The notes beneath the pieces were generated by a model that searched no databases, was not told the origin of the DNA, and was given only the letters and a program-made list of their open reading frames with translations. The position numbers and the translations under genes were made by a program. Below are positions 22,472 through 33,519 of a stretch of DNA of 64,000 nucleotides, piece after piece. Source of the DNA: Adiantum capillus-veneris (lineage: Eukaryota; Streptophyta; Polypodiopsida; Polypodiales; Pteridaceae); the NCBI GenBank assembly GCA_014529385.2, contig CM043963.1, positions 103,398,912 to 103,462,911 on the forward strand, read 5' to 3'. The first letter of the stretch is position 1. Every line of letters starts with the position of its first letter.

Positions 22472-23182
22472 ATGACTACTTCTCAAAGGCCTAGCACTAC
22501 CATTCACTCTGTTAGCATTTTTAACAGTTATACTACAGATGATCAATCATGGATACCATCTCGAATAACTATCGAAAGTTGGGTACTACTGCAAACTAGG
22601 AGGAGGAAGAGCAGACAACGCAATGATTTAGTGGAGGCTTTCAAGGGACAAGTTAAAGAGTTTAAAGTGTGTGCACAAAGCAAGCAGGTGAAAGAAGTCC
22701 TCATACAACATACTTTCCAGCATGCAGACTTAAGGTTGCAAACATCTCCTCCAAGTTTTCCATGGCATCGACCCAACTGTAAGTTATTTTGAGCATTTCA
22801 CTTAGTGCACGATTATATTCGAAGGTCAAGTGGTGGATATCATCTTTGGTATGTTTTAGTTATTTATCCATCGAATAGGACGGACTGGCAACCAATTGAG
22901 AGCATAGTTGGGATTTTTTATGCTTTCCATGCATTTATTGATGAGCAAATGTACCGAGGAAGACAACACAAGGAACTTGCAAATAATGGAATATTCTTTT
23001 ATGATATGTCATATTTGAAAGCGAGAACTTCCTTTGGTTGGGGTCATGTAGCTCCTTTGTCACTTCCATCCTTTGACAGTAAGGATTGGTCTTTGCCAGC
23101 TTTGCAAACTAGTGAAAGCTTTAGGAATAGGTTGCTTCAGGATATACAAAATTCCCTCAAGTATTCAATTGCCACAAAATAA
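22472..23182 (+). pseudogene. BAH-like gene, copy 1 (partial)
   Basis: Exon 1 (22472-22778, MTTSQRPSTT...) contains ESWVLLQTRRRK, FKGQVKEF and VLIQHTFQHADLRL. A GTAAGT donor follows. Exon 2 (from 22860) contains IYPSNRTDWQPIESIVG and YAFHAFIDEQ, then GIFFYDMSYLKA, and stops at 23182. The order (W-V-x-x-Q..., F-x-G-x-(V/L), then SN..D-x-Q-x-x-x-SI-x-G-x...H-x-F) resembles the BAH domain of plant chromatin readers, by eye only. Intron position and phase are the same in the copy at 56.3-57.3 kb, so this is a DNA-level duplication, not a retrocopy. No PHD finger is visible. It may be truncated or may have further exons up to 23.4 kb. Confidence 0.4.
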
Positions 23183-24059
23183 GTTCGGCTCGCACTATTT
23201 GTGCCTCTTGAAGTGTTTGTAGATTTCTTCTTTGATGAGCAAATAAGAACTACGCCAACAATGTTCATTTGTAAGTCTGAGAGCTGTTTGGACTTTTTAG
23301 ATGATAATTGGGATAGGAAACAATCACAGGGCAAAAATTGTATTTTACAAAAGAAGTCCATAATTTGTAAGTTTATTATAAGATTCAAAATTTCATAGTG
23401 TCGTTTTATTATTTTAGATATCATCTTCTGAGTGGGTAGCTTATTCCACTCGACCAAGATACAAAGTCTAGCTCTGAGAACAAACCTTTATCAATGGAGC
23501 TCTACTTTCGAGACAGCCTACTTACTGTGATAGAGACATGCAATGTCAAGCACAACTCTTGCACAGCTAAGAGTAGATCTTACATGTGAAGAACTTCCAC
23601 TTTTTCCGGAATTGTATGCATTCAGTTTGAACAATAGAAAGGTGCTTACTAAATGGATGAATTTTGTTTGTCTTTAATACATTGAGACATAGAATCTAAC
23701 TCTTTCTTCTTCTCAGATTCCAAGCCGCAAGGAGAAAACAACATTGTGCAAGGAGTCCCTCTCAAATACACTTCACTTAATTGCTTCCACTAGAAGCTAG
23801 TGAGGCGGTCCGGGGCGGGCAACAAGAAGAGCAACCTCTAGACACCCTTCAAGGCTCCCGTGCTGCTCAATGGGGCTGGGGCACAACACAACACAAACCA
23901 AAACAACAAACCCATAGCCAAATCCCAACTACACAAGGGGCACCACCTAGTTTAAGAGCGAACTAGGATGCAAAAGAGGAGAATCGTTAGAGCAACCCAC
24001 AAACAAGCAAGGAATTTACACTAACCCTAACACAAATGGAACACTCTCACACACTAAAA

Positions 24060-24061
<2 letters not shown>

Positions 24062-24120
<59 letters not shown>
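24062..24120. repeat. (GA)n microsatellite
   Basis: About 29 uninterrupted GA units. Confidence 0.97.
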
Positions 24121-24123
<3 letters not shown>

Positions 24124-24776
24124 TGCTCGGGCTGCTTTGAAATGTATCGGCAATGATCAAGCAAACACAACTATATATTTAAGAAAGAGAGAGAAAGGGG
24201 GAGGGGGTGCTTGTTGCATTAATACTTTCTTACAAATTTGTCATGACAAATCAAAGTGAGATTAGTATTTGTTCAACATAGCTTGCATAAATTTCACCAC
24301 AACACATCACAAGAAAAGCCACCCCAATCACTGTCTTAAAGCCAGGGGAGTCCTCTCCACCCTGTCGCCCTCTTACAGTATGTGGGATTTATGGCTAGAT
24401 TGATGACAACACCGGAGACAATCTATCAAGAACTTAACAAAAAACACCAAGACACTTACGCATCATTGTTGTCCATTACTTCGCGTTGGAAGGGAGACAA
24501 AGTATCCAAGCTTAGTCCAAATCCACCCTCCTTGATTCAGCATATGTTGGGCTTACACTAGTAGGAGAAATGATAGATTTCCTACTCTCAATTGAATGAT
24601 CACTCTCTCTCTTACAATGGCATAGAGTTCCCTTGCTAATCCCCTATTACAACACATGCACATGCATAAGACAATGAGCTTCCACTCAAGAGCTCCTTCT
24701 AGAGAGGTTGAGCTTGGCTTCTCAAGCTATAGCATAGTGCTCTTGCTTATGGCTCCCTTTTTTGTGCTAGCTACAC

Positions 24777-24793
24777 CCTCCTTTTATAGCAAT
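24777..24793 (-). promoter_or_regulatory. Candidate TATA box on the minus strand
   Basis: TTGCTATAAAAGGAGGG on the minus strand. The next ~250 bases downstream (to ~24530) are purine-rich, like a transcribed leader or the R/U5 part of an LTR. No attached gene was recognised. Confidence 0.3.
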
Positions 24794-26664
24794 TTTGAAG
24801 GCTAGGGTTACTCCTCTAACCATGGTTGGGTTAGATTTTCAGCAATTTATCTAATTTCTTTTGCTTGGAATTTTCAAGAAGTTGGTGAGGAAAGAGAGAG
24901 GAGAGAAATGGAGGTGATAGGACTTTTCATAGTGGGTTAGTGTTAGTAGAGTTAGTATTAATTTACAAATGGAATTGGATATTTACAATGGGAGTATCCA
25001 TGTAGGATACAAATAAGGAAGAAAAACTCTTAAGAGGTAAGAAAAGGTGGATTTCTTACAAGGTTGATGCTCCAAGTGTCTTGAGTAGGGCCAATTTTGA
25101 CGCTTGTTGACGGTCCACTAGCTTTGACGGTACATTTTTTCTCCACTCTTGACCTTCCTTGAGAGACAAGGTAATTGAAGCTAAGTAATCAACCACCATG
25201 ATGCTGTCTTTTAAGAGAAGAGGCTGAATTTTGTGGTTTTTTTGATAGATATGGGTCATTTGGAGGAGGAAAAATGAGACTAGGTGGTCAATTTTGGAAT
25301 GGAATTGTGTGTGGGAGGTATGAGTTCACCATGGTTTCTCTTATTCTTCAAGGTTGGGGAGAAGGTGAGTAGGGTGCAGAGAGGAGTGGTGAGAGAGGTG
25401 GGGATGATGAGTGGAGAAGTGTGTGTGAAAGAGGAAAATGATAAAGTGGAAGAGAGAGTGTGGCTGCATAGTATGGGAAAACTGGGGTCCACTAATAAAA
25501 TCATAGCTCACAGCTCGTAGCTCAAAAAAATATGAAAAAATTTGAGGCAAAAGTTCAGCCCACGAGCTACAACTTTTGTTTGTATCACCTTTTCAAATTT
25601 GGAGAGCAAGTGAACTTTAAAAATTCAGCAAAACCGACCGTTTTTTTCCACTGCACAAGGTCCTTGTGGGGTCCTTCTTTGGATGATTCTTTTGAATACC
25701 TCCAAGAGTGAGCCCTCCATAGTGCATGTATGCATGCCACCTACCCTTGACCTTATTTGGTAGGTTTATAATTGAAGATATTGTTGAGATTATGATATAA
25801 GTGAATAGTACAACTAAGAAAATCAAATATTGAGGGGTCTAAAAAATATGTACATGTCAAATATAAATAATATAAGTGGAAAAAATATAAAGGGGTCAAA
25901 AGAAATCTCTCTCATTATGAGGCTACCATAAAAAGATAAATATTTTTGGTGTTCTAATTTTTTAGAAAAAAAACAAAATAGATGTAGGAAGGGAAAAATC
26001 ACAATAGTGAAAAAATATACACATAAATAAAACTAGTTTTTTTGGATTTTTGTTGGGGTGGAGTTACACCAAATATAAGAGAAGCTTACATGAAAATATT
26101 TCTATATGGAATAAAGAGTATGAAAAATGGTAAGAAAAATTGTGGTAATGGTGAGGCAATATACAGAGCATAAATAACACACACCTAGGTAGAAATATTT
26201 AAATAAATACCAAAATAATTATGAAAAAATCTTTTATTTAGGCCCTATATACAAAGAAATATTTACATACGCATGGGCCATAATATACTTATATTTTTTA
26301 TATTTTTTATTTTTTTGGCTCAACTAGCCCAATGACTAGCTAATTGAGGGTTTTTTATTTCAGTAAGGAGATATGGGAAAAGTCCCCTAACTCACACGCA
26401 CCTATATACAGTGAAAGGGTGAGGGTAACCACAGTGTTTGAGTGATTTGATAGGGTGAGATAAATCACTATGGCAATTACAGAGAGCCGAAAAACGGCTA
26501 TCACTAGGTCACATACATTGTGCATGCAATGAGCTTTGATGCCATGCAAAACATGACGTACTCTTAAAAATGACTAATAAAGAGACATTTTGTGTCTTTC
26601 AAACAATGTTTAAAAAATGTACACTTTTCATTGTCTCAAAACTTTACAAATTGTGTTGTTTCTG

Positions 26665-27396
26665 TCAAGATGTATACAAAGAGAGGTAGTTATTGCTCCC
26701 TTCCCCTCCTACTGCTCCCATGTCCTCTCCCCCGGTTGGTGCCACTAGTCCCCTGCCCTCTCCCCTGGTTGGTGCCACTAGTCCCCTGCCCTCTCCCCCG
26801 GTTGCTGCCACTACTCCCCTGCCCTCTTCCCCGGTTGTTGCTTCTTCTCTCTCAGGGGACTTTGGTCTCGAGCATCCTTTTGCGTCGTTCAAAATCATGG
26901 GCCTCTTTCGTGGCTTCCCATGCATCTTGCACCTGTCAAGCTTCCCACTATTCTTGCTCTTGCCGCTGACATGTAGTCCATTTCTCTACTTCTGCGACAT
27001 CCGCATAATATTCATTGATTGCTATTTGCATATTTTGAACGTCCTCTTGAGTTTGCTGGTAGCACTGCATCATTTTGTCAATGCGAGTCTGTTCGAACTC
27101 CTCACCTCTCGCGCTTTTCTCTCGTTTGTTTACCGAGATTATAATATGATGGATGTCGTTACAAAAAAATGTCGCACATCGTTGGGGGTGTAGTTATGTA
27201 ATTGAAGTTCCTGTAGTAGCATGATAATAAGAAAGTAAGTAAAGATGTTGCTTCTTTTAATACAAACCTTGCAGCAAACAAACAATGAAACAACGTGATT
27301 ACTTACGTTTGGTACCTCCAAAATTTGAGTGAGGAGCAACAAGTCATTCAAACATGTTCGCCAGCCATAGCTATAGTCATCAACCTGTGTAGGCAT
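26665..27396 (-). pseudogene. Coiled-coil gene fragment, unrecognised
   Basis: On the minus strand, a first piece (27396-27307) reads MPTQVDDYSYGWRTCLNDLL and ends at a GTAAGT donor. A second piece (~27190-26870) reads EEFEQTRIDKMMQCYQQTQE, then VQNMQIAINEYYADVAEVEK, strongly helical and charged, with internal stops. It ends in ATKEAHDFERRKRMLETK. Next comes a 36-bp minisatellite (26729-26850) encoding GEEGRGLVAPTG-type repeats. The charged coiled coil could be the tail of a transposon partner protein or of a host gene; neither can be shown. Confidence 0.35.
26729..26850. repeat. 36-bp minisatellite, ~3.5 units
   Basis: Units of GGTTGGTGCCACTAGTCCCC followed by TGCCCTCTCCCCC. The period of 36 keeps the reading frame on either strand, which explains the apparent proline-rich ORF on the plus strand. 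Confidence 0.8.
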
Positions 27397-27899
27397 GGTG
27401 ACACATTCATGTCAGATGGTAGTCCCTAGATCATGTTCTAACAAAAGATGCCCTACACATCATACAAAATTTTTTGCGGCACTACATACGTAACCACTTG
27501 AGTCAGTAACACATTACAAAGAGATACTACTTCCAAATTTATCAAAATGTGCCTTACATTTTTACACTCCTGTGAAACAACTTTCTTTGCCCGGAGTTTG
27601 TGTAGTAGACAATGTTATCTTCAAGGTCAAATAACAAGAGACTCCAATGATCACTACACCAAAACCATCAAGGATGAGGAGAAAGATCATAAATCCAACA
27701 TGGTTGATTGTATGCAGTGACCAGAAAACGCGCTAGATCAAAATTGACTCTGCTAAACCAGCCCAACAGAGCCAAAAAAGAAACTCTATTGTTCTGAAAC
27801 ATAGGCGAGATCATTGGATCTACTATATATATTTTGTTCTGAATATCAGCAGACAGAAGCGAGGTAGAGTACCTAACATGAATCACTAGGAGAGATTAG

Positions 27900-28600
27900 A
27901 ATTTTCAGTGGGCTATCAGTGTCACAAACACATGGGTTAATACTAAGTGATTGGGGCACCTATCGAATTCCATAAGCCACTGACTCACTCGGTATTGATG
28001 GCATGTCTTAGCGGTAGTGACCCATTAATGAATCAAGCGTGACTTATAAAGAAAATCTTGAGACGTAACACATAGCAATGTTGACGATTGTCGCAAAGAC
28101 ATGGGTCAATACCGAGCGATTTGTGTACCTATCAAATTCTACAAACCACTGACTCGCTTGGTATTGACCCATGTCTTAGCAGTAGTGAGCATCTAATGAA
28201 CCAAGCGTGACTTATAAAGAAAATCTTGAGACGTAACACATAGCAATGTTGACGACTGCCGCTAAGACATGGGTCAATACCGAGCGAGTTGTGAACCTAT
28301 CGAGTTCCATAAACGATTGACTCGCTTGGTATTGATGGCATGTCTTAGGGGTAGAGAGCCATCTAAAGAATCAAGCGTGACTTATAAAAAAAAGCTTGAG
28401 ACTAACACTTAGCAATGTTGATGACTATCGCTAAGACATAGGTCAATACCGAGCGAGTTGTGTACCTATCGAATTTCATAAACCACTCACTTGCTTGGTA
28501 TTGACCCATGTCTTAGCAGTAATGAGCCATTTAATAAACCAAGTGTGACTTTAGTAAAGAGATTGAGAAGTACCATGTAGCAATGTTGACGACCGCATTT
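27900..28600. repeat. ~168-bp tandem array, 4 units, each with an inverted pair
   Basis: GCAATGTTGA recurs at 28075, 28243, 28412 and 28580 (168-169 bp apart). Each unit holds GACATGGGTCAATACCGAGC and, ~45 bp later, the reverse complement GCTTGGTATTGACCCATGTC, so every unit can fold into a ~28-bp stem. Related motifs recur at 29710-29880 and 30990-31260. The layout resembles subterminal repeats of a large DNA transposon. Confidence 0.8.
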
Positions 28601-28674
28601 GTTGCGTTGGAGTTGGAGAAGATGTGCATGCACAGGAAGTCCTGTTGATCAAGGCTGAAAATGCAGGACTCCTC

Positions 28675-29031
28675 TCACCTTCCAGATAGCAGTATATGTG
28701 CATGCAGAGGTGCTGAGCTGATTAGAACTTGCAACTCCTCTTCATTTTCTTCGTTGATTTGCTCTAAAATAATCCAATCCTCTGGTAAAGGCTCTTCGTT
28801 GAATGGCCCTCGTGAAGCAGAGGCTTCTTCTTTCCTTTCTTGAGCTTTATCCGTGGCTGGCTCATTCTCCTCCCTGGAAGGGACATTTTCCTCCCTTATT
28901 GGCACAGGATCCTCCCTAACAGGCTCCTCCCTTACTGGCACAGGCTCCTCCCTAACTGGCTTTGAATCCTCCATGCCTTGCTCATTTTTCTTTCTAGCTG
29001 GTTCCTCCATAACTATCTCTGTTTCTTCCAT
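28675..29031 (-). CDS. Acidic repeat protein, unrecognised
   Basis: An open frame of ~118 codons from an ATG at 29031. It begins MEETEIVMEEPARKK and contains imperfect repeats of V-REEPVP (VREEPVPVREEPVRED, IREENVPSREEN), then PLPEDWIILEQINEENEEEL. It is very rich in Glu and Pro and likely disordered. It lies downstream of, and on the same strand as, the histone H3-like pseudogene, between the GGTATTGACC-type repeat clusters. There is no recognised family. It may be an exon of a larger gene or a chance product of a repeat. Confidence 0.3.
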   Translation of the reverse strand: MEETEIVMEEPARKKNEQGMEDSKPVREEPVPVREEPVREDPVPIREENVPSREENEPATDKAQERKEEASASRGPFNEEPLPEDWIILEQINEENEEELQVLISSAPLHAHILLSGR

Positions 29032-29235
29032 GACTTCCTCAGGGTCCACACCCTGGCCTGCTCATGCTCCTCTGCGCGGCTGGCTCAGCCTTCCCATCTG
29101 TGTCATTTCTCTTGACCCTTGATCATGTCTTTCTGCTGTTTAATTCAGTCCTAGAAGGCTCTATCTATCATGCACGAGGATGGAGAGGGGGATGTTAAGA
29201 ATATCCATGGTTCTACTATCCCAGATAGGTACTGG

Positions 29236-29604
29236 CTAAAGCAGCCCATCGTAGGGGAAGTGTAGCCTTCGAAGAGTGTCAAAATCCCATGGCATGATAG
29301 TAACACGGTGTGCATGGGCAGCCAGGATATCTCCATCGCTTAAGAATTCAACGAGGTAGTCTTCTGCAATTTCTTGCAGGCAGAGAAGTGCACTGTTGGC
29401 CCATCGCATGCCCACTCTCCAATGCTCGAAAATCTCTCGCACTACTCTTTGGAAAGAAAGACGTGGAATGGTCGGTTGCATGTGTCATTTGATCCTTTGC
29501 AGCTCTTGCAAAAAACCTCGGTGCGCCTCATATCAGCATCTTCTTGCTTGAGCATGCATAGAGTCACATGTTTCCCTTCTAGGCGAGGCCTTTGTACGAG
29601 GCAT
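29236..29604 (-). pseudogene. Histone H3 / CENH3-like gene, broken by two stops
   Basis: A single frame of 122 codons from ATG 29604 aligns collinearly with histone H3 apart from a shorter tail. It starts MPRTKASPRRET and has a tail of ~24 residues (canonical ~40). The alpha-N helix is poorly conserved. Then come SFQRVVREI (alpha 1), RWANSALLCLQEIAEDYLVE (alpha 2), AHRVTIMPWDF (loop 2/alpha 3) and LRRL before the stop. Two in-frame TGA codons (codons 24 and 40) interrupt it; the first falls at a position usually Arg, and both could come from CGA by C-to-T change. RW, AEDYLV and DF are reminiscent of centromeric H3, but loop 1 has no insertion. There are no introns, so a retrocopy is possible. 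It lies between arrays of inverted repeats. Confidence 0.8.
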
Positions 29605-29709
29605 CTCTACAAATAGCATTACAGAAAACGACATGTCATTTATTGCACAAGGGACTTAAGCTTTCTAAGGTCATCACAAAGAAAAAAAGTGCACCAAATA
29701 CGGTTGTAT

Positions 29710-29880
29710 TGCCTCTACTCGCTTGGTACTGACCTCAAAAAAGTATAATATCATACCTCTTTAGTGTGTCCCTCACGCAGAAGGTGCTCCGAGCGACGAT
29801 GGTCAGTACCAAGCAAACAGGTGCAATGAACAGAGTTTACCTTCTCTTATTCGCTTGGTGCTGACCTCACAAAATACAAG
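29710..29880. repeat. Dispersed copies of the TCGCTTGGTAYTGAC motif
   Basis: CTCGCTTGGTACTGACC near 29719, GGTCAGTACCAAGC near 29800, and TTCGCTTGGTGCTGACC near 29850 are direct and inverted copies of the motif that makes up the 27.9-28.6 kb array. They lie just upstream of the H3-like gene. Confidence 0.65.
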
Positions 29881-29939
29881 TGCACAAAAGTGTAGTAGCA
29901 TACCTCTTCACTGTGTGTAGATATCTACGCCACTAAAGG

Positions 29940-30599
29940 GCTGCAGGAATAGGAGTCCAAAAAAGCGATGGGAGCACTAGAGAGTAAGAGGAGGATGCAC
30001 AAAAAGGGTTGGGAGCACAAAAGAGATGGTTTTCTCACTCCGTAGCATTGACAAGGGCAGAGTTAAAATGTTGGATTGTAGAAAATGCGAAAAGAGACCG
30101 AAGAGCGCTCAAGCTTTTACTGTTTTCTCACTGCATGAGCGCTCATCTAGGGTGAGGGTATAGTTAAAATGTTTGGCGGGGGTATTGCCTCGAAACTTAG
30201 TATGCTCACCTTGCAAGGGTGACAACTTCACTTATGCACAAGATTGTGGTTGGTAGATCATACTGTATGGGAATCTGAGTCCATTTATTACTCCCAAACG
30301 GGTTGTTCTTGTGAGCACAACCCACGTGCCTTTTTCAAAAGACCGTTTAGAGTCAGACACCAATCACCCATTGTAGTTGCCATCTCCATCTCCAAGTAGA
30401 ACACACAGATTTCCCTTGCCTTCGCCTTTTCTGTGCTCTTCTCCTTGGCCATCTCTCGCAATCCTGCGTTGAGCGACCTCCGCTAGTTTGAGTCCATTGC
30501 TGCCACGTCGCCATCACCCTTGCCTTTGCCTTGCCTTGCTCTCAGCGACCTGCAACATCACCATCCACCTTGGTGCCATTGGATATTGCAAAGACAGGT

Positions 30600-30669
<70 letters not shown>

Positions 30670-30990
30670 CCCCCTATTGCTCTTCTCTGCTTGTGTTTGT
30701 TAACTTTGTGCGCACCAAAGCCGCTGCATTACGGGGTTAGGACACAAGGATCTCAAGATTGGAATAGTTACAAATTGTACGTATTAGTTGAGATTCTCCA
30801 TGCAACGTTGTAAGGTTCAAGGCATGGTTGGAATAATGACTCCTTATGTGACCGTGCTTGAGTTGTTTTTCAATACTATGTTTGGGCATAGTGAGTGAGT
30901 AGGCCTGCATATATTTTACTCATAACATTAAATGCTCTGTTCCAATCCGCCTGTTTCCAATGGATGTGGGTACAATGTAAATTCAACTTG
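29940..30990. other. No gene recognised; (CT)n leader-like sequence
   Basis: Contains two related blocks with GAGCGCTC near 30100 and 30147, a pyrimidine-rich stretch, and a (CT)n tract at 30601-30665. The arrangement resembles a plant 5' leader on the plus strand, but no downstream gene is recognised. Confidence 0.35.
30601..30665. repeat. (CT)n microsatellite
   Basis: About 32 CT units with minor interruptions at the start. Confidence 0.95.
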
Positions 30991-31260
30991 GGTCAGAACC
31001 AAGGAAATAGGGCCCTTTCGAAGATTCTTGGGGCCCCTATTTGCCTGGTTCTGACTCTAGTCACATCACCTACTATAACATTAGCGCACGGGACAGAACC
31101 AAGCAAATACGGCCCTTTGAAGATTGTTGGGGTCCCTATTTGCCTGGTTTTGACTCTAGTCACGTCACGTATTATGACATTAGCGCACGGGACAGAACCA
31201 AGCGAATAGAGACCTTGAGGGATACTCCAGGCCCAATATTTGCTTGGTTATGACACCAAA
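30990..31260. repeat. ~100-bp tandem array, 3 units, each with an inverted pair
   Basis: GACAGAACCAAGC-type motifs at ~30993, 31093 and 31192 (period 99-100), each followed by the inverted TTTGCCTGGTTCTGAC. The motif is a variant of the one at 27.9-28.6 kb, and this cluster closes the other side of the H3-like region. Confidence 0.75.
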
Positions 31261-31664
31261 TATAGACCAATTTTGAATAGTAGTTTTGGCGAAGATACAT
31301 GTGAAGAAAAACTATTCACGTTCTTATACAACGCCCGTGCTCATCACCGTGTACTAGAACTATCAGGAATGTTTAATGTAGAGTTTTCTATACAGAGGAT
31401 CATAGGTTGCTCATTTGAGTACCTACAAACCCATTTGCAATAGTAAGAGGCAGTCGTTTGTGACAATTCCATGACAATTGATGGCATGAGATATGTGCAC
31501 CCAGCCGACCTTGACCTTGACAAGAGTGCGGAAAGGAGACTAAATCGTTGTCTAGAAAAGTGTCCCTCCAATGCACTGCTTGTACAAGACAGGTATATGA
31601 AGCACTTAAAAATTGTTTCTTAGTGGAATTCAACCACGGGTTTGTCTGTTACTTGTACTTGCAA

Positions 31665-31958
31665 ATGAATGGTGAGTCAGAGACTTCCCAATCATCAACT
31701 TTTGGTAGTTGCCCATTGGCGTTGGAGGAAGAGGTAGAGGATGTGGAGGTGCAGTTTGACCCAGAAGAAGAGAGGGTAGAGATATTAAAGGAAACATTTC
31801 ATGTAGGCTTAACTCTTGCTTATCTTGCAAATGTAGCATTAGGATGCAAGCAAGAAAGCCCAAATAAGGAAGTGACTTTGCCTCTGAAATGCGCTCCCAG
31901 CTTTGCTATGGCGGGCGACACCCACTACGTCTGCTCACGGATATCATGCATGAGCTGA
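31665..31958 (+). CDS. Unrecognised exon, acidic
   Basis: From ATG 31665: MNGESETSQSSTFGSCPLAL, then a strongly acidic EEEVEDVEVQFDPEEERVEI segment and a hydrophobic helix (LTLAYLANVALGC). Just upstream (31585-31625) the plus strand reads RQVYEALKNCF. This resembles VMYEALKCIF in the third exon of the BAH-like gene at 57.1 kb, so this may be part of a third, diverged member of that family. No function is assigned. Confidence 0.3.
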   Translation: MNGESETSQSSTFGSCPLALEEEVEDVEVQFDPEEERVEILKETFHVGLTLAYLANVALGCKQESPNKEVTLPLKCAPSFAMAGDTHYVCSRISCMS

Positions 31959-32379
31959 ATATATGAAAGGACTACTGCCTAGCTGCAATCGTGAATTTTT
32001 GTGAGGCAGACATGGGTTTGTGGATGATGATGGAGTGGACCAACATCTTCTTGCTGACACAATTGTCTACGACTCACAGTTCACTTCAAGGTGGCAACTA
32101 CTCAAAGATACATTCAATGAAGCGAAGTCCGGAGAGGCCAAGTTGCCAGCAGATGAGAAGTTTCAATCGCAACAAAACAACTTGTCTTGGAAAACATGGA
32201 TAGGCCCGTGGCACCTAGAGCTCAGGTACTGAATAGTCAGTCTATTCACTTGTGGGGAAGGTCGATGCTTGGAAATGGACGAAAATTAAATGGTAATTTT
32301 TAAAGGAATTTGGATGGTATTGGAGATGGCCCAGTGATAAAACATCATGATCAATCTTTTTTTTGACAGGTGCTAGTGT

Positions 32380-33014
32380 ATGACAATAATTTTCTTAGAA
32401 GAGCGGGAGGCTCACGGTAAGGGCTTGTCACTGGAGTACGAGGCAAGGATGCGGTGTTGTCTCACTATAGCGGGCATTTCAACCACAAAAAGGTTTGTAG
32501 AAATAATTCAAGTACTTGGCAATTGTACTGATCTCACTTACAGCCCAAGAATGTTTAAATATTGTTTTGTAGATCATAATATACCACAAGGAAGACTCCG
32601 AGGACAATGCAGAGTTTTCACTATTTGCAATGAAAGTTATTACAAGATTGTGTGGTGGATACCCCCTCCCACTAAACCCAAAAAGACTAATTCTGATTAA
32701 AAAAAAAATTTCTATGCTTCTTTGGCATTGGGTATGGGTGCTAAGCACTCAAAGCCCCCTATTTCATGTCCTACATAGCCCAGGATTTGGCTGCAGGGGT
32801 TGAAGACCCGGAGAGCTTAGATCCATACAACAAGCAATTGTTTATGAGGAAAAGAAGACGCATGATGCCCTTGGGGATGTTGCTATCAACAGAGGAACGA
32901 GCTCGTCTACGGAGCTTGCACATCGAAGAGGTACAAAGTGAGGAAGAAGGAGGTGCATCGAAGAGGATAAAAACGACGGGCTCAGGTCCATCTTTTTCCA
33001 CTCTTGACTCGTGA
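32380..33014 (+). CDS. Unrecognised exons with a nuclear-type basic end
   Basis: Two open stretches. 32380-32700 (MTIIFLEEREAHGKG..., ending WWIPPPTKPKKTNSD) is preceded by a TTTGACAG acceptor-like site. 32766-33014 (MSYIAQDLAAGVEDPESL...) contains FMRKRRRMM and SKRIKTT, both like nuclear localisation signals, and an acidic run between them. The two are 65 bp apart in different frames and may be neighbouring exons. They match nothing I recognise. Confidence 0.3.
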
Positions 33015-33519
33015 CTATTGCCACGTCGCATGGCGCTCCTCGACATTTGAATTTCCCCGAGCCATTTGTTTCTTCTCTTTGCGGATGTGTTGTGAAGAAC
33101 GTGTAATTTCTAAACTCTTAAGAAGCTCCTTCTGCCTTGCTCCATGAATAAGTCATCTATAAATCCATTGGTGTAAGTCTAATAGGCTATTGGCCTTATC
33201 CTTTCCTCCCCCATGTCTAGTGTGCTTAAAGTCGCATGTTCTTTCCATGTAGTGGGTTTTTTCCATGCCTTATGTGGACTATATTGATACTGATCCGTAT
33301 CTCTTGGCAAAATATGGACCATGGTCGAACAGTATGTGCTGCATTGAAATAAAACAAAATGGTGAGTAGAGTACAATTTTAAATTTTGTTTGTATACGTA
33401 GCATGCTAACCTACCATGTAATGTGTGATATGTTGCCCACCCCACCCTGTAAGATAAGCCTTCTTCCAATCCAGCAAGGCTGCTTGAAATTATGTGAGCT
33501 TACTTTGGTCCCAAGAATG

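Larger units (their letters stand above)
23460..26590. other. No gene recognised
   Basis: About 3.1 kb holding a (GA)n tract at 24062-24120. On the minus strand there is a TATAAAAGGAGGG box (24777-24793) followed by sequence that could be a leader or part of an LTR. Otherwise short, unconvincing reading frames. AT-rich from 25.8 kb on. Confidence 0.45.

Noticed and set aside
26693-27193. Proline-rich 166-codon protein on the plus strand
   Set aside because: Its first third is a 36-bp minisatellite and the rest is the shadow of a charged helical sequence on the minus strand.
27900-28600. CRISPR-like array
   Set aside because: The units are contiguous ~168-bp repeats with inner palindromes, not short repeats with unique spacers, and the sequence is plant nuclear DNA.
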